The position numbers were made by a program, and so were the translations under genes. From NCBI GenBank assembly GCA_963676605.2, contig CAXXSP010000030.1:1-64000 (forward strand): a stretch of DNA of 64,000 nucleotides, in the 5' to 3' direction. Source of the stretch: SABI01 sp963676605. GTDB lineage: Bacteria; Spirochaetota; Spirochaetia; Sphaerochaetales; Sphaerochaetaceae. The notes below the pieces were generated by a model that saw only the letters and a program-made list of their open reading frames with translations, was not told the DNA's origin and searched no databases. The first letter of the stretch is position 1, and each line of letters opens with the position of its first letter. Shown piece by piece: positions 43,558-52,478 of the stretch.

Positions 43558-44553
43558 TCACTTCGTGCAGTCGATCATGACTTTGAGCACACCCTCTACC
43601 GAATTTTCTATAAGGGAAACGCCTTTCTCGAACTCCTCAAGCGGCAGTGAGTGGGAGATGAGGTCATCGACCACGATACGGCGGTTTGCAAGCAGATTCA
43701 CTGCTTCGAGGGAGTTTCTCACGCTCGTGAAGGTTCCCATGATGGTGAGTCCCTTCTCAAAGATCTGGAAGGGACTGAGTGTCACGGTAGCTTCCTTATG
43801 AGGGACGGCGAACCATAGGAGGGTGCCCCCTTTCCTTACAATGGAGAGGGAAGATTCCATAAGGAAGGGAACTCCGGTCGCATCAATGACCATATCATAG
43901 GATCCCTTCTCAAGATCGCTGATATCATTCACTGTCCTGGCGGCTCCGCTTCGTTTCGCGAGAGCAAGGCGGGATTCGTTCTTATCGAGCTGAGTGACCT
44001 CTCCGGCGCCCTTGGCAAGAACCGTCTTGAGAAGGAGGATGCCGATAGGTCCGGCTCCCATGATCAGGACCTTGTCCCCGCTGTGGAGGTTCGCCTTCTT
44101 CACCCCGTGAAGGACACAGGAAAGAGGTTCCATGAATGCACCGGAGGCGAGAGAGACTCCTTCAAGAGCGAAGGCAGCCTTCTCGGGTACACACACATAT
44201 TCCGCGAAACCTCCCGACATCGTGACTCCGATGCCGTCCCAGTTCTCACAGAAGTTCTGTCTGTTGTTGAAACAGCTTGTGCAGTTGTTGCAGCTGATAT
44301 TCGGTTCGACGGCGACCTCATCTCCGACTTTGAAGCGGGTGACCTCGCCTCCCACCTTGTCGACTGTTCCAGAGAACTCGTGTCCCGGGATAACGGGGTA
44401 GGTGCCGAGGTAGTCTCCACGGAAGATATGGACGTCAGTTCCGCAGATACCGCACATGGCGACCCTGATTCTGATTTCATCCGCTTTCGGTTCCGGAATC
44501 GGCATGTCTACGACATGAGCTGTATCTTTCTTTTCAATGACCAATGCTTTCAT
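43558..44553 (-). CDS. Zinc-dependent polyol/threonine dehydrogenase-like MDR protein
   Basis: 331 residues. Catalytic zinc motifs 'CGICGTDVHIF' and 'IPGHEFSGTV', structural zinc cysteines in 'CNNCTSCFNNRQNFC', Rossmann motif 'LIMGAGPIGILLLK'. Similar to sorbitol, xylitol and arabitol dehydrogenases. It lies between an FGGY kinase (1 nt upstream) and an SDR (8 nt downstream), so it should oxidise a polyol to a ketose for phosphorylation by the kinase. It shares only the family with the dehydrogenase at 26381-27502. Confidence 0.92.
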   Translation of the reverse strand: MKALVIEKKDTAHVVDMPIPEPKADEIRIRVAMCGICGTDVHIFRGDYLGTYPVIPGHEFSGTVDKVGGEVTRFKVGDEVAVEPNISCNNCTSCFNNRQNFCENWDGIGVTMSGGFAEYVCVPEKAAFALEGVSLASGAFMEPLSCVLHGVKKANLHSGDKVLIMGAGPIGILLLKTVLAKGAGEVTQLDKNESRLALAKRSGAARTVNDISDLEKGSYDMVIDATGVPFLMESSLSIVRKGGTLLWFAVPHKEATVTLSPFQIFEKGLTIMGTFTSVRNSLEAVNLLANRRIVVDDLISHSLPLEEFEKGVSLIENSVEGVLKVMIDCTK

Positions 44554-46071
44554 TTACGTATTCTCCTTCTCTAGGGTAGCGATCTCCCGGTACAGAGGTT
44601 TCATCTGTTCATACATCCTGGTGTACAGGGAGTAATACTTCATATAACGTGTATGGGATTTCCCGTCGTGCGGGATCTTCGTTCCTTCGCGTCGTGTAGC
44701 TCTCAGGGCTTCATCTATCGTAGAGTATGCACCGGCTGCCGCAAGGCCTGCAAGAGCGGCTCCATAACTTGTCGCATGGAGATAGAACGGATGCCTGATC
44801 ACGTCAATCGCGAAGACATCGGCAATCATCTGCAGCCAGAAATCAGATACGGCACCCCCGCCCAGTACTGTCAGCTTTCTCGGGTGCATCCCGAGGTCGC
44901 GATATACCTCCCAGATATCCCGGAGTGCGAAGGCTACCGCTTCATACCAGGAGCGTGCTATCTCTTCAGCGGTGGTTGCCGCTGAGAGTCCTACGACAGC
45001 TCCCCGCGCATACGGGTCCCAGTGAGGGGTTCTCTCTCCCTGGAGATAGGGAAGGGTGATCAGCCGGTTCCCGATAGGGAGCTCAGAAAGTCTTCTCTCC
45101 CACTCCTTGATCTCTCCTTCTTCCAGGAACACCTTTCTTGCCCAGTCGGTCGCTGTTCCTGCTGCCTGGGAAGTGCCGCAGACATTGATCCGCTGACCGT
45201 CAAGATCATAGAAGTGCTGCATCCGCATCAGCTCATCGGGCTCGACTGTCTCTCTGAGCATTGACATCCAGGAGGAAGAGCCGAGGGAGATATAGGTCTC
45301 CTCTTCTCCCTCTATCATCGCTCCGCGCGTAGCGCAGGCGGCATCGCCGCCTCCGGTTGCGACGGGAATTCCCTCTTTCAGGCCGAGGAGAGCTGCAGAT
45401 GCCCTGGATATGTATCCGTCAACATGGAAAGAGGGGTGGATCTCAGGGAATATCTCGGCTGAAAGGCCTACAGCCTTAATCAGTTCCTGATTCCACCCCC
45501 TTCTTTTCATGCTGAAAGCACCGGTGAGAGAGGCATCCGAGAAGTCTGTGGTTCCGATGACGCCGGTGAGTCTGCTTCTGATGTAATCCTTCGAGTTGAT
45601 CACGAACCGGCAGCGCCTGAAGGCCTCAGGCGCTTCGTCTCTGATCCACAGGAGTTTCGGAAGGGAGAGGAACTCGTCCATCCGGTTCCCGCTTGTTCTG
45701 TACAGCTCTCTCTGATCGGTTACGCGATCCAGGATTTTCTCTACCTGGGAAATACTTCTCGTATCGCTGTGAATGATCTGGGGATGTACAGGATCTCCCT
45801 TCTCGTCCACACAGAGCGTGCCGTTCATATGGCCGGTGAGCGACACCGCTTCAATGGAGTACTCCCTCCAGGAGGGATTCTCTCTCAGAAGTTCCGTTCC
45901 CTCTATGACGGCCTGCCAGTAATCATCCGCCTTCTGCTGTGCCCATCCCCCATTCAAATAGGTGGTGGGGTAGGGAACACTCACTGAGAACAGGAGATTC
46001 CCCGAAAGGTCGAAAAGAGCTGATTTTACACTGGTGGTTCCCACGTCATAGACGAGAATGGCGGAAATCAT
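44554..46071 (-). CDS. FGGY-family carbohydrate kinase (xylulokinase-like)
   Basis: 505 residues, full length. N-terminal phosphate motif 'VYDVGTTSVKSALFDLSGN', substrate region 'LTGHMNGTLCVDEKGDPVHP', the FGGY signatures around 'YISLGSSSWMSML' and 'LTVLGGGAVSDFWLQMIADV'. It probably phosphorylates a ketopentose or ketohexose formed by the adjacent dehydrogenases; xylulose or a similar sugar is the best guess from similarity. The start overlaps the permease stop by 4 nt. Confidence 0.9.
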   Translation of the reverse strand: MISAILVYDVGTTSVKSALFDLSGNLLFSVSVPYPTTYLNGGWAQQKADDYWQAVIEGTELLRENPSWREYSIEAVSLTGHMNGTLCVDEKGDPVHPQIIHSDTRSISQVEKILDRVTDQRELYRTSGNRMDEFLSLPKLLWIRDEAPEAFRRCRFVINSKDYIRSRLTGVIGTTDFSDASLTGAFSMKRRGWNQELIKAVGLSAEIFPEIHPSFHVDGYISRASAALLGLKEGIPVATGGGDAACATRGAMIEGEEETYISLGSSSWMSMLRETVEPDELMRMQHFYDLDGQRINVCGTSQAAGTATDWARKVFLEEGEIKEWERRLSELPIGNRLITLPYLQGERTPHWDPYARGAVVGLSAATTAEEIARSWYEAVAFALRDIWEVYRDLGMHPRKLTVLGGGAVSDFWLQMIADVFAIDVIRHPFYLHATSYGAALAGLAAAGAYSTIDEALRATRREGTKIPHDGKSHTRYMKYYSLYTRMYEQMKPLYREIATLEKENT

Positions 46072-46934
46072 CCCTTGACCGCTCCCATGGTAAGTCCCTT
46101 CACGAGTGCCTTCTGTGTCATCCAGCCGAGAATGATGGCAGGAAGAACAGCTATGGTTGAAGAGGCTGAAAGCTGCGCAACGAACATGCCCTGCTGCTCA
46201 CGGAACCGTGCCATATACACGGGCAGTGTAGCTGTCGGGTTTCCCGTCAGGTTGAAACCGAGGAAGAACTCGTTCCAGATGAAGACTGCAACAAGGAGGG
46301 CGGCAGAAATGATTCCGGTTCTCGCCAGCGGGATCGCGATGAGGCGGAGCTGCTGGAATTTGCTTGTTCCGTCGAGATCGGCCGCTTCGAAGATCTCGAG
46401 TGGCAGATCGGAGAAGAACGAGTGAACCATCCATACGACGATGGGTGTGTGGAAGCCGATATAGGCGGTCATCAGTCCCCAGGGTGTATTGATCAGATGA
46501 AGCTGCTGGAACCAGGTGAACAGCGGGATGAGTACCGCAACGGGGGGCAGCAGAATCGTCGTGATGAACCAGAGGTAATATTTGTTCCCCGAATCCCTGT
46601 GTTTCAGTTTTCCGAATACGAGGGTGAATGCGGCTGGAATTCCCAGAAGGAGTGAGACGAGCGTTGCCCCCACAACCTGTATGAAGGAATTTTTGAGGTA
46701 GCCCCACATCGTCGGGTCACTGAGTACCTTCTGATACGTCTCCAGTGTGGGAGTGAAGAAGATTGAAGGACTTACCGCCTGAGCCTCGGTCTTGAATCCG
46801 CTCAAAAACATATAGAGAATCGGGAAGAAATAGAGAATCGCGATAAGGTAGATCGCAAGGGTGAGTATGATCTTCCTGATCATCTTATGTCTGTGTATCT
46901 TTTTCTGAACTTCAGCAATTGATCTTTGTTCCAT
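46068..46934 (-). CDS. Sugar ABC transporter permease (MalG/SmoG type)
   Basis: A 288-residue CUT1 inner-membrane permease with six helices and the EAA cytoplasmic loop 'EIFEAADLDGTSKFQQLRLI', which docks the ATPase. It is the second permease of a heterodimer with the gene at 46947-47840. RBS GGAGGTGTCC precedes ATG 46934. Confidence 0.94.
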   Translation of the reverse strand: MEQRSIAEVQKKIHRHKMIRKIILTLAIYLIAILYFFPILYMFLSGFKTEAQAVSPSIFFTPTLETYQKVLSDPTMWGYLKNSFIQVVGATLVSLLLGIPAAFTLVFGKLKHRDSGNKYYLWFITTILLPPVAVLIPLFTWFQQLHLINTPWGLMTAYIGFHTPIVVWMVHSFFSDLPLEIFEAADLDGTSKFQQLRLIAIPLARTGIISAALLVAVFIWNEFFLGFNLTGNPTATLPVYMARFREQQGMFVAQLSASSTIAVLPAIILGWMTQKALVKGLTMGAVKG

Positions 46935-46946
46935 AGGACACCTCCC

Positions 46947-47840
46947 TCAGCTGTAGCGTGCGTTCCGTTTCACGATGGAACGGTAGAGGAGATTCACCAG
47001 CACGAGGGTGAGGACGACGGTCATGACGGCGAGAGCGCTTGCGCGCCCCACGTTGTTCGCATTGAACACCTGGGTGTACACCGCGTAGGGGAGTGTGTAA
47101 CTCCTGATTCCCGGGCCTCCGGCAGTCGTGACGAGTATCAGACCGAACTCCTTGATGATGAACACCAGACCGAGCATGACAGCCACTCTCATGTGGTTCA
47201 TGATCAGCGGGAGCTTGATCTTGAACACTCCCTGCAGCCAGTTGACGCCGTCGATCTTCATGGAATCCACCAGGTCCTGCGGGATGCCCTGCAGTCCTGC
47301 AAGAAGGACGAGGATGAAGAACGGCATCCACTGCCAGGTGAACAGGAGTATGATGACGAACAGCGGGTGGTAGGATATGAGGTCCACCGGGGTGAGACCG
47401 AGAGCTTTCGCTATCACACCGTACCATCCGAAGGTGGTGTTGAAGATGGTGGTCTTCCAGATGACTCCGCTTGCTGTCGACATGACGAAAAAGGGTCCGA
47501 GCATCAGAGTACGTGCAATGTTCACTCCGGGTATCTCATGGTCGAGCAGGAGTGCAAGGAGGAATCCTCCGATGGCACAGAGAACGAGAGACATGCCTGT
47601 GATGACGATGGTCTGCCACAGGATGGCATAGAATTCAGGAATCTCCGTCAGTGATTCGATTTTCAGGTAGTGCCAGAAATTGGCGAACCCGTCGAATGTT
47701 CTGCCCAGGTCCGGGCGGGAGAGGTTCCACTTCAGGGTGCTGAATATGATAGTCAGCAGAAACGGCACCTGCGTCATGACAGCGACAACAACCACTGCCG
47801 GAAGCAGAAACCGGTAATCGGATTTGTGTAGAGTTTTCAT
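46947..47840 (-). CDS. Sugar ABC transporter permease (MalF/SmoF type)
   Basis: A 297-residue CUT1 permease with six predicted helices. Its EAA loop is 'GLQGIPQDLVDSMKIDGV', with only partial match to the consensus EAA---G; MalF-type partners often deviate here. It is encoded directly after the binding-protein gene, separated by two hairpins, and before its partner permease by 12 nt. No ATP-binding subunit gene is present in the operon. Confidence 0.93.
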   Translation of the reverse strand: MKTLHKSDYRFLLPAVVVVAVMTQVPFLLTIIFSTLKWNLSRPDLGRTFDGFANFWHYLKIESLTEIPEFYAILWQTIVITGMSLVLCAIGGFLLALLLDHEIPGVNIARTLMLGPFFVMSTASGVIWKTTIFNTTFGWYGVIAKALGLTPVDLISYHPLFVIILLFTWQWMPFFILVLLAGLQGIPQDLVDSMKIDGVNWLQGVFKIKLPLIMNHMRVAVMLGLVFIIKEFGLILVTTAGGPGIRSYTLPYAVYTQVFNANNVGRASALAVMTVVLTLVLVNLLYRSIVKRNARYS

Positions 47841-47852
47841 GGCCTTTCCTCT

Positions 47853-47910
47853 GCTCCCGGGAAACGGGAGCGCAAGATGAAAACCTGTCCGGAGGAAATC
47901 CTCCGGACAG
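47853..47910 (-). promoter_or_regulatory. Two consecutive stem-loops between binding-protein and permease genes
   Basis: One hairpin pairs CTGTCCGGAGGA (47885-47896) with TCCTCCGGACAG (47899-47910), a 12-bp stem. The other pairs GCTCCCG with CGGGAGC (about 47853-47871). There is no downstream U tract. Such structures usually block 3'-5' decay of the binding-protein mRNA and lower permease synthesis. Confidence 0.65.
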
Positions 47911-47929
47911 ATGGATCAGAATATGATTC

Positions 47930-49279
47930 TTATTTGTAGCTACCGTCGATGGCAACCTGCTCGAAGACAGCCTGGGTCTTCCTGATTGCTTCGTCGAGGG
48001 AGATCTTGTCGACAACGTAGTCTGCAAGATACTCGGTCATCTTCGTTCCGGCATCAGCGAATTCAGGAATCGCGATGTACTGGAGTCCGACGTACGGGAC
48101 AGGATCGATGGTCGGCTTGGTGAAGTCCATTCCTTCGAGTGACTTGAGAGTCATATCTGCATACGGAGCAGCAGCATAGACGGGAAGTTCGTATGTGCTT
48201 GAGCGTGATGCGGGAGGAGTGGAGGCGCCGGTGGGATCCATTTCAACAGACATCTTGATGTAGTCTTTGCTGGTTGCCCAGAGCATGAAGTCGAAAGCTG
48301 CATCTTTCTTGGCCTTTGATGAGTTGGGGTTGAGTCCCATTGCCCAGTTCCACAGCCATGCAGTGTTTGTCTTCAGCTTGTCATGGGGAGCCATGACGTA
48401 ACCCATCTTGCCCTGTACCTTTGAATCGTCAGCTTCGAGAGGAGGTGCGATGGAGGTTGCATCATAATAGATACCGCAGTTGCCGCTGGCCATGAGTCCG
48501 ATACATTCGTTGTAGGTGTAGCTGAGGATGTCAGCCTGTCCTGCTTCACGAAGGATCTTCTTGTACATTGCCCATGCTTCTCTCTGCTCGGGAGTGTCTA
48601 CTGTTGCATTCCAGTCCATGTCGAAGAAACGTCCGCCGAATGCGTTGACCATGGTTACGAAAGGAGCTCCGCTCATTCCCCAGCCCGGTGCGCCGCGCAT
48701 CGTCATACCGACAATACCCTTGGAAGGATCGTGGATCTTCTTGGCGAGTTCATAAATTTCGTCCCATGTCGGCTCTGCAGGCATGGTAAGTCCGTTCTTC
48801 TCGAACAGTTCCTTGTTGTACATGATGAATGAACTTTCGCCGTAGAACGGGAGCGCGAAGGCTTCGCCGTCAACGCTGAGTGACTGAGCCATACCCTGAA
48901 TCAGGTCGTCTCTGTCATACCACGCTGCTCTGTCAGCGCTCAGTCCCTGGAAGTAGGGTTCGAGGTTTTCAAGCCAGCCGTTCTTCGCCCAGGTAGCTGC
49001 TTCATAAGGTCCGAGGTAGAAGATGTCGTAGGTCGTTCCACCGGTGGAAGCCTCTGTTGTCAGTCTCTGTCTGAGATCGTTTTCCGGGAGTACCGAAATG
49101 TTGATATTCACGCCTTCAGCGCTGTACTCTTCCTGTGCGATCTTAGCCAGTGCCTGGCTGAGCGGGTTGTTTGCAAGTGCGATGTTTACCTCAACGGGGC
49201 CTTCCGCTCCCCCCTGTGCGAACACCATCGATCCTGCGAACAGTGATACGATAAGCATCAGAACTAATACCTTTTTCAT
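47930..49279 (-). CDS. Extracellular solute-binding protein (CUT1, sugar/polyol)
   Basis: 449 residues with signal peptide 'MKKVLVLMLIVSLFAGSMVF', cleavage near AQG. The mature SBP_bac_1-type body has 'YDIFYLGPYEAATWAKNGWL', 'SFIMYNKELFEKNGL' and 'YEAATWAKNG'-type repeats. The length and 'ALPFYGESSFIMYNKELF' segment resemble sorbitol/mannitol-binding (SmoE-like) proteins. The dehydrogenases encoded downstream agree with a polyol ligand. The RBS AAGGAGG is strong. Confidence 0.92.
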   Translation of the reverse strand: MKKVLVLMLIVSLFAGSMVFAQGGAEGPVEVNIALANNPLSQALAKIAQEEYSAEGVNINISVLPENDLRQRLTTEASTGGTTYDIFYLGPYEAATWAKNGWLENLEPYFQGLSADRAAWYDRDDLIQGMAQSLSVDGEAFALPFYGESSFIMYNKELFEKNGLTMPAEPTWDEIYELAKKIHDPSKGIVGMTMRGAPGWGMSGAPFVTMVNAFGGRFFDMDWNATVDTPEQREAWAMYKKILREAGQADILSYTYNECIGLMASGNCGIYYDATSIAPPLEADDSKVQGKMGYVMAPHDKLKTNTAWLWNWAMGLNPNSSKAKKDAAFDFMLWATSKDYIKMSVEMDPTGASTPPASRSSTYELPVYAAAPYADMTLKSLEGMDFTKPTIDPVPYVGLQYIAIPEFADAGTKMTEYLADYVVDKISLDEAIRKTQAVFEQVAIDGSYK

Positions 49280-49299
49280 AAGTTCCTCCTTAAATTATC

Positions 49300-49316
49300 A
49301 CCGGTCTACGACCGGT
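49300..49316 (-). promoter_or_regulatory. Stem-loop between lacI gene and binding-protein gene
   Basis: ACCGGTC-tac-GACCGGT, a perfect 7-bp hairpin in the 50-nt gap, 21 nt upstream of the binding-protein start. It could insulate or process the transcript, or be part of a repressor site. No second promoter is obvious. Confidence 0.5.
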
Positions 49317-49329
49317 ATTTCTTCCTTTT

Positions 49330-50352
49330 TTATATGCTCCCCCTGATAATCAGGCGGGTAGCTATCCGTATTTCCTGATGGGAATACTCCTCATCATGTC
49401 CCCTGCGGAGCCGTTCGATCACCAGGTTGCCGGCGACCTTTCCCATCTCCTCGGGGTTCTGGGCGACCGCTGCAATGGCAGGAGAGGTCATCGTCAGCCA
49501 GAAGGAGTCGTCGAAGGTGATGAAGGCAAGATCTTCAGGAACCTTCAGGTTCGTCTCCTTGATGCAGGAGAAGACTCCCACTGTCGCCATATTGTTTCCG
49601 CTGAATATGGCGGTGATATTATGGTTGCTCAGCAGATCGAAGGTGTGGTGGTACATCACCCCGTGCCTCAGTGTCCGCTGAGAGACACTCTCGTGATTCC
49701 CGAAACGGATATAATTCGCGTTGATCGGGATCTGCGCATCCTCCAGCGCCCTGGTATACCCATGAAGCCTCTCAAGCATCGTCGAGTCCCGTCTGGAACC
49801 CATAAAGGCGATGTTCGTGTGACCTCTGTCAGTCAGAGCCTTGACCGCTTCGTAGGAACCCTGCTCATTTGTCGAGAGAACGATATCGCTCTCGAACCCT
49901 TCCGGTCTCCTGTCGACGAAGATGATCGGGACCTCGTTGTTTGCAAGAAGGAGGGAAAGATAGGAACAGTCTGCCGTTGTCGGTGCGATGACCAGAGCAT
50001 CGACCGCCTGTGCAATCATGTTCTTCACATTCTCTATCTCGATTTCCTTCTGCTCCTTGCTGTCGATGAGGATCAGGCGGTAGCCTGCCGCGGCAAGCAT
50101 TCCTTCCAGTCCCCGTGCGATATCCTGAAAGAAGTAGTTTCCGAAATCACTGACAACGAAACCTACCAGTTTGCTCTCTCCTTTTCTCAGGTTCCGTGCA
50201 AGGGGATTAACCTGATAGTTCAGCTTCTTCACTGCGTCCATCACCCGTTTCTCGGTCTCCGGTTTCACCCGTTTTGTCCCGTTGAGCACATAACTGACGG
50301 TAGCAATCGAAACCTGAGCGAGGTGGGCAACTTCCTTGATTGAAGACTTCAC
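49330..50352 (-). CDS. LacI-family regulator of the polyol operon
   Basis: 340 residues. HTH 'SIKEVAHLAQVSIATVSYVL' at the N-terminus, then 'GFVVSDFGNYFFQDIARGLE' and an effector-binding domain ('VPIIFVDRRPEGFES', 'GHTNIAFMGSRRDS', 'AFITFDDSFWL'). It heads the minus-strand polyol operon and probably represses it in the absence of the sugar. 'KMGKVAGNLVIERLRRG'-type C-terminal segments are usual. Confidence 0.94.
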   Translation of the reverse strand: MKSSIKEVAHLAQVSIATVSYVLNGTKRVKPETEKRVMDAVKKLNYQVNPLARNLRKGESKLVGFVVSDFGNYFFQDIARGLEGMLAAAGYRLILIDSKEQKEIEIENVKNMIAQAVDALVIAPTTADCSYLSLLLANNEVPIIFVDRRPEGFESDIVLSTNEQGSYEAVKALTDRGHTNIAFMGSRRDSTMLERLHGYTRALEDAQIPINANYIRFGNHESVSQRTLRHGVMYHHTFDLLSNHNITAIFSGNNMATVGVFSCIKETNLKVPEDLAFITFDDSFWLTMTSPAIAAVAQNPEEMGKVAGNLVIERLRRGHDEEYSHQEIRIATRLIIRGSI

Positions 50353-50375
50353 TGATCTCTCTCCCCCCTGTGCAA

Positions 50376-50430
50376 ATCATAGGTTTCTAGTTCCTGATCC
50401 GTCAAGGAAAAATGTAGGTTAAATTTTAAC
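50376..50430 (-). promoter_or_regulatory. Promoter and adjacent palindrome for the polyol operon
   Basis: Minus strand: -35 TTGACG (50405-50400), 18-nt spacer, -10 TATGAT (50381-50376), 24 nt from the regulator start. The 13-bp palindrome GTTAAATTTTAAC (50418-50430) lies just upstream of the -35 and could be a regulator site, though AT-rich palindromes arise easily by chance. Confidence 0.65.
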
Positions 50431-50569
50431 TTAAACGAATAACTAATGTTTATGTTAGTATGAAGAAATGTTTATGAAATAAAGAAATAAAATTAGTATA
50501 TATAAAAAACAGCATGGTTAAACGATTAAATACAGAAGTGAAAAACATGCATTTAAAGCACGTTAAAGA

Positions 50570-50578
50570 GGGGGGGGG
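50570..50578 (+). repeat. Poly-G tract (G9) in AT-rich intergenic region
   Basis: Nine consecutive G in a 285-bp gap (50353-50637) that is otherwise A+T-rich. The gap also contains the polyol-operon promoter and the terminator of the gamma carbonic anhydrase gene. It is about 170 bp upstream of the operon's -35. Confidence 0.8.
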
Positions 50579-50584
50579 ATGTAT

Positions 50585-50621
50585 AAAAAAAGAGAGAAGA
50601 AACAGCATTTCCTCTCTCTTT
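50585..50621 (-). terminator. Rho-independent terminator of gamma carbonic anhydrase gene
   Basis: Minus-strand stem AAAGAGAGAGGAAA / TTTCTTCTCTCTTT (14 bp, one G-T) with a 5-nt loop, followed by seven T (fwd 50591-50585). Confidence 0.85.
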
Positions 50622-50637
50622 TCTCAGGTTGGTATCT

Positions 50638-51147
50638 CTACTGGGCGTCCCGGTATTCTCCTGCATAGGTTACATACCTCTCACCGTTATCACGTACCCT
50701 CTCGATATCCTCATCACTCAGGGACCGGACAACTCTGGCCGGGGAGCCGATGATCATGGAGCGGGGCGGGAACTTCTTTCCCGGAGTAACCACCGACCCG
50801 GCACCTACGATGGAGAAATCTCCGATCTCAGCTCCGTCAAGGACGATGGCTCCCATTCCTATCAGGCAGGTATCTCCCACAGTACAGCCGTGTAGAATAG
50901 CTCCGTGCCCGATAGTGACATTCTTTCCCACGACAGTCGGTAGTCCGTCGTTGACGTGGATGACACTGTTATCCTGTACGTTCGAGCCTTCACCGATATA
51001 GATCGGAGCCATATCACCCCGTATCGTCACATTCGGCCAGGCTGAGGTGTTGTCAGCAAGGGTAACCTCACCTATAATGACCGCTGAAGAGGCAATATAA
51101 GCGTTCTCGCTTATCACAGGTGTGCTTTCTTTGTATTTCTGTATCAT
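50638..51147 (-). CDS. Gamma-class carbonic anhydrase-like protein
   Basis: 169 residues of left-handed beta-helix hexapeptide repeats: 'NVTIRGDMAPIYIGEGSNVQ', 'VTIGHGAILHGCTVGDTCLI', 'GMGAIVLDGAEIGDFSIVGA'. Zinc-ligand histidines sit in 'DNSVIHVN', 'IGHGAILHGC', as in the YrdA/PaaY/CamH branch, which may or may not be active carbonic anhydrases. ATG 51147 (RBS GAGGTATC) begins the family N-terminus. Monocistronic with its own terminator. Confidence 0.92.
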   Translation of the reverse strand: MIQKYKESTPVISENAYIASSAVIIGEVTLADNTSAWPNVTIRGDMAPIYIGEGSNVQDNSVIHVNDGLPTVVGKNVTIGHGAILHGCTVGDTCLIGMGAIVLDGAEIGDFSIVGAGSVVTPGKKFPPRSMIIGSPARVVRSLSDEDIERVRDNGERYVTYAGEYRDAQ

Positions 51148-51208
51148 TGATACCTCCGTGCAGGTAAGAATATACGCGAAATTGAGATAAACGGGTAGGG
51201 GGCGAGGT

Positions 51209-52417
51209 TTGAAAAAAAATTGGAGTGTAGAGCGGAAGAACATTCTGCTCAATTACATCTTTATGTTTTTCATGTCTCTCGATTTTACCCACGGTGTTAT
51301 CATCATTTATCTGACAACGGTGAAGGGCTTTTCTCTCCTTGAGGTGGGGATCATGGAAGGTTTCTACCATGTGGCAAGTTTTCTGATGGAGATTCCTACC
51401 GGGGCTATCGCCGATGTGTGGGGGAGAAAGCAGAGCCGCATCACGGGACGAATTCTCGGGATCGGTGCGCTGCTGATCGCTCTGCTGGGAGATACCATGC
51501 TCGTCCAGACTCTGGGGTTCATGCTTATAGCAGTCTCAAACAATCTTGAGTCGGGAGCCGGAGATGCTCTTGTATACGACACTCTTGTCTCCGCAGGTCA
51601 TGAGGGGGAATACATGAGTGTCGCCGGAAAGCAGGAACTGATGTTTCAGATTGCTAGTATAGGAGCCTTCCTTGCCGGCGGTGTGATGGCGAGTATCAGC
51701 TACCCGCTGACGTTCATGATGTCTGTGTGTTCCCTTCTTATTGCAATCGGGAGTGCTTGCTTCCTCACGGAGATTACCATTGAAAAAAAAGAGGCGTTTG
51801 CACGGTCGCTGAAGCATCAGCTTGCCGGCTACATCGAGCATATCAGAAACAGCGTACGGGTGTTCCGCAAAGACAGGAGAGTGCTCTACCTGATGCTGAT
51901 TAGCGAGGGCTTCCTCACGGTGATCGTCGTCTCCTTCTTCTATCTCCAGAGCCACTGGACACAAGCGGGTCACACCGAAAGGACGATCACCACCGTGTTC
52001 GCTATAAAGGGAGTCCTTGGAGGGCTCGGAGCCTTCCGCTCCTCCCCGATAGAGAGGTTTCTGGGAAGAAAAGGTACCATTCTTATCATACTGATCACAC
52101 CAGTCATAGCCCTCTGGGGAATAGCGGTTACCCCCTATTCCTTCTTCTTTTATATTCTCCTCGGACCGGTTGAAGGCTATCTCATAGCCGCGCTGGGCAC
52201 CTACATCAATGAACTGATCACATCGAAGGAGAGGGCAACAGTTCTCTCCATGCAGTCTATGATCTTCAGCATCATCATGATACTCATCTTCCCTGCCTTC
52301 GGAGCGGTCGCCGATGCATACACCTCACAGAGAGCGTTTGTCCTCCTTGCCGCGGTGATAACACTGCTCTCGGCATTCGCCCTTATCAGACTTCTGCCTC
52401 CGCTTGTGAAAAAATAG
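51209..52417 (+). CDS. Major facilitator superfamily transporter
   Basis: 402 residues, about 12 membrane helices. MFS motif A appears as 'GAIADVWGRKQSR' between helices 2 and 3, as in drug/sugar proton antiporters and symporters. It starts with TTG (51209) after GGGGCGAGG. An FGGY kinase gene follows after 61 nt, so a role in sugar import is possible; drug-efflux-like relatives are equally common. The substrate is unknown. Confidence 0.87.
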   Translation: MKKNWSVERKNILLNYIFMFFMSLDFTHGVIIIYLTTVKGFSLLEVGIMEGFYHVASFLMEIPTGAIADVWGRKQSRITGRILGIGALLIALLGDTMLVQTLGFMLIAVSNNLESGAGDALVYDTLVSAGHEGEYMSVAGKQELMFQIASIGAFLAGGVMASISYPLTFMMSVCSLLIAIGSACFLTEITIEKKEAFARSLKHQLAGYIEHIRNSVRVFRKDRRVLYLMLISEGFLTVIVVSFFYLQSHWTQAGHTERTITTVFAIKGVLGGLGAFRSSPIERFLGRKGTILIILITPVIALWGIAVTPYSFFFYILLGPVEGYLIAALGTYINELITSKERATVLSMQSMIFSIIMILIFPAFGAVADAYTSQRAFVLLAAVITLLSAFALIRLLPPLVKK

Positions 52418-52478
52418 CTTGCGTTACGCCCTCTTGTCGGCAACACTGTTCAAAGCATGAAGAACAGGAGGTTTCAGC

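Noticed and set aside
50514..50753. Plus-strand ORF reading through the G9 tract into the gamma carbonic anhydrase gene
   Set aside because: No RBS, overlaps a well supported gene on the opposite strand and a terminator; composition is that of a shadow frame.
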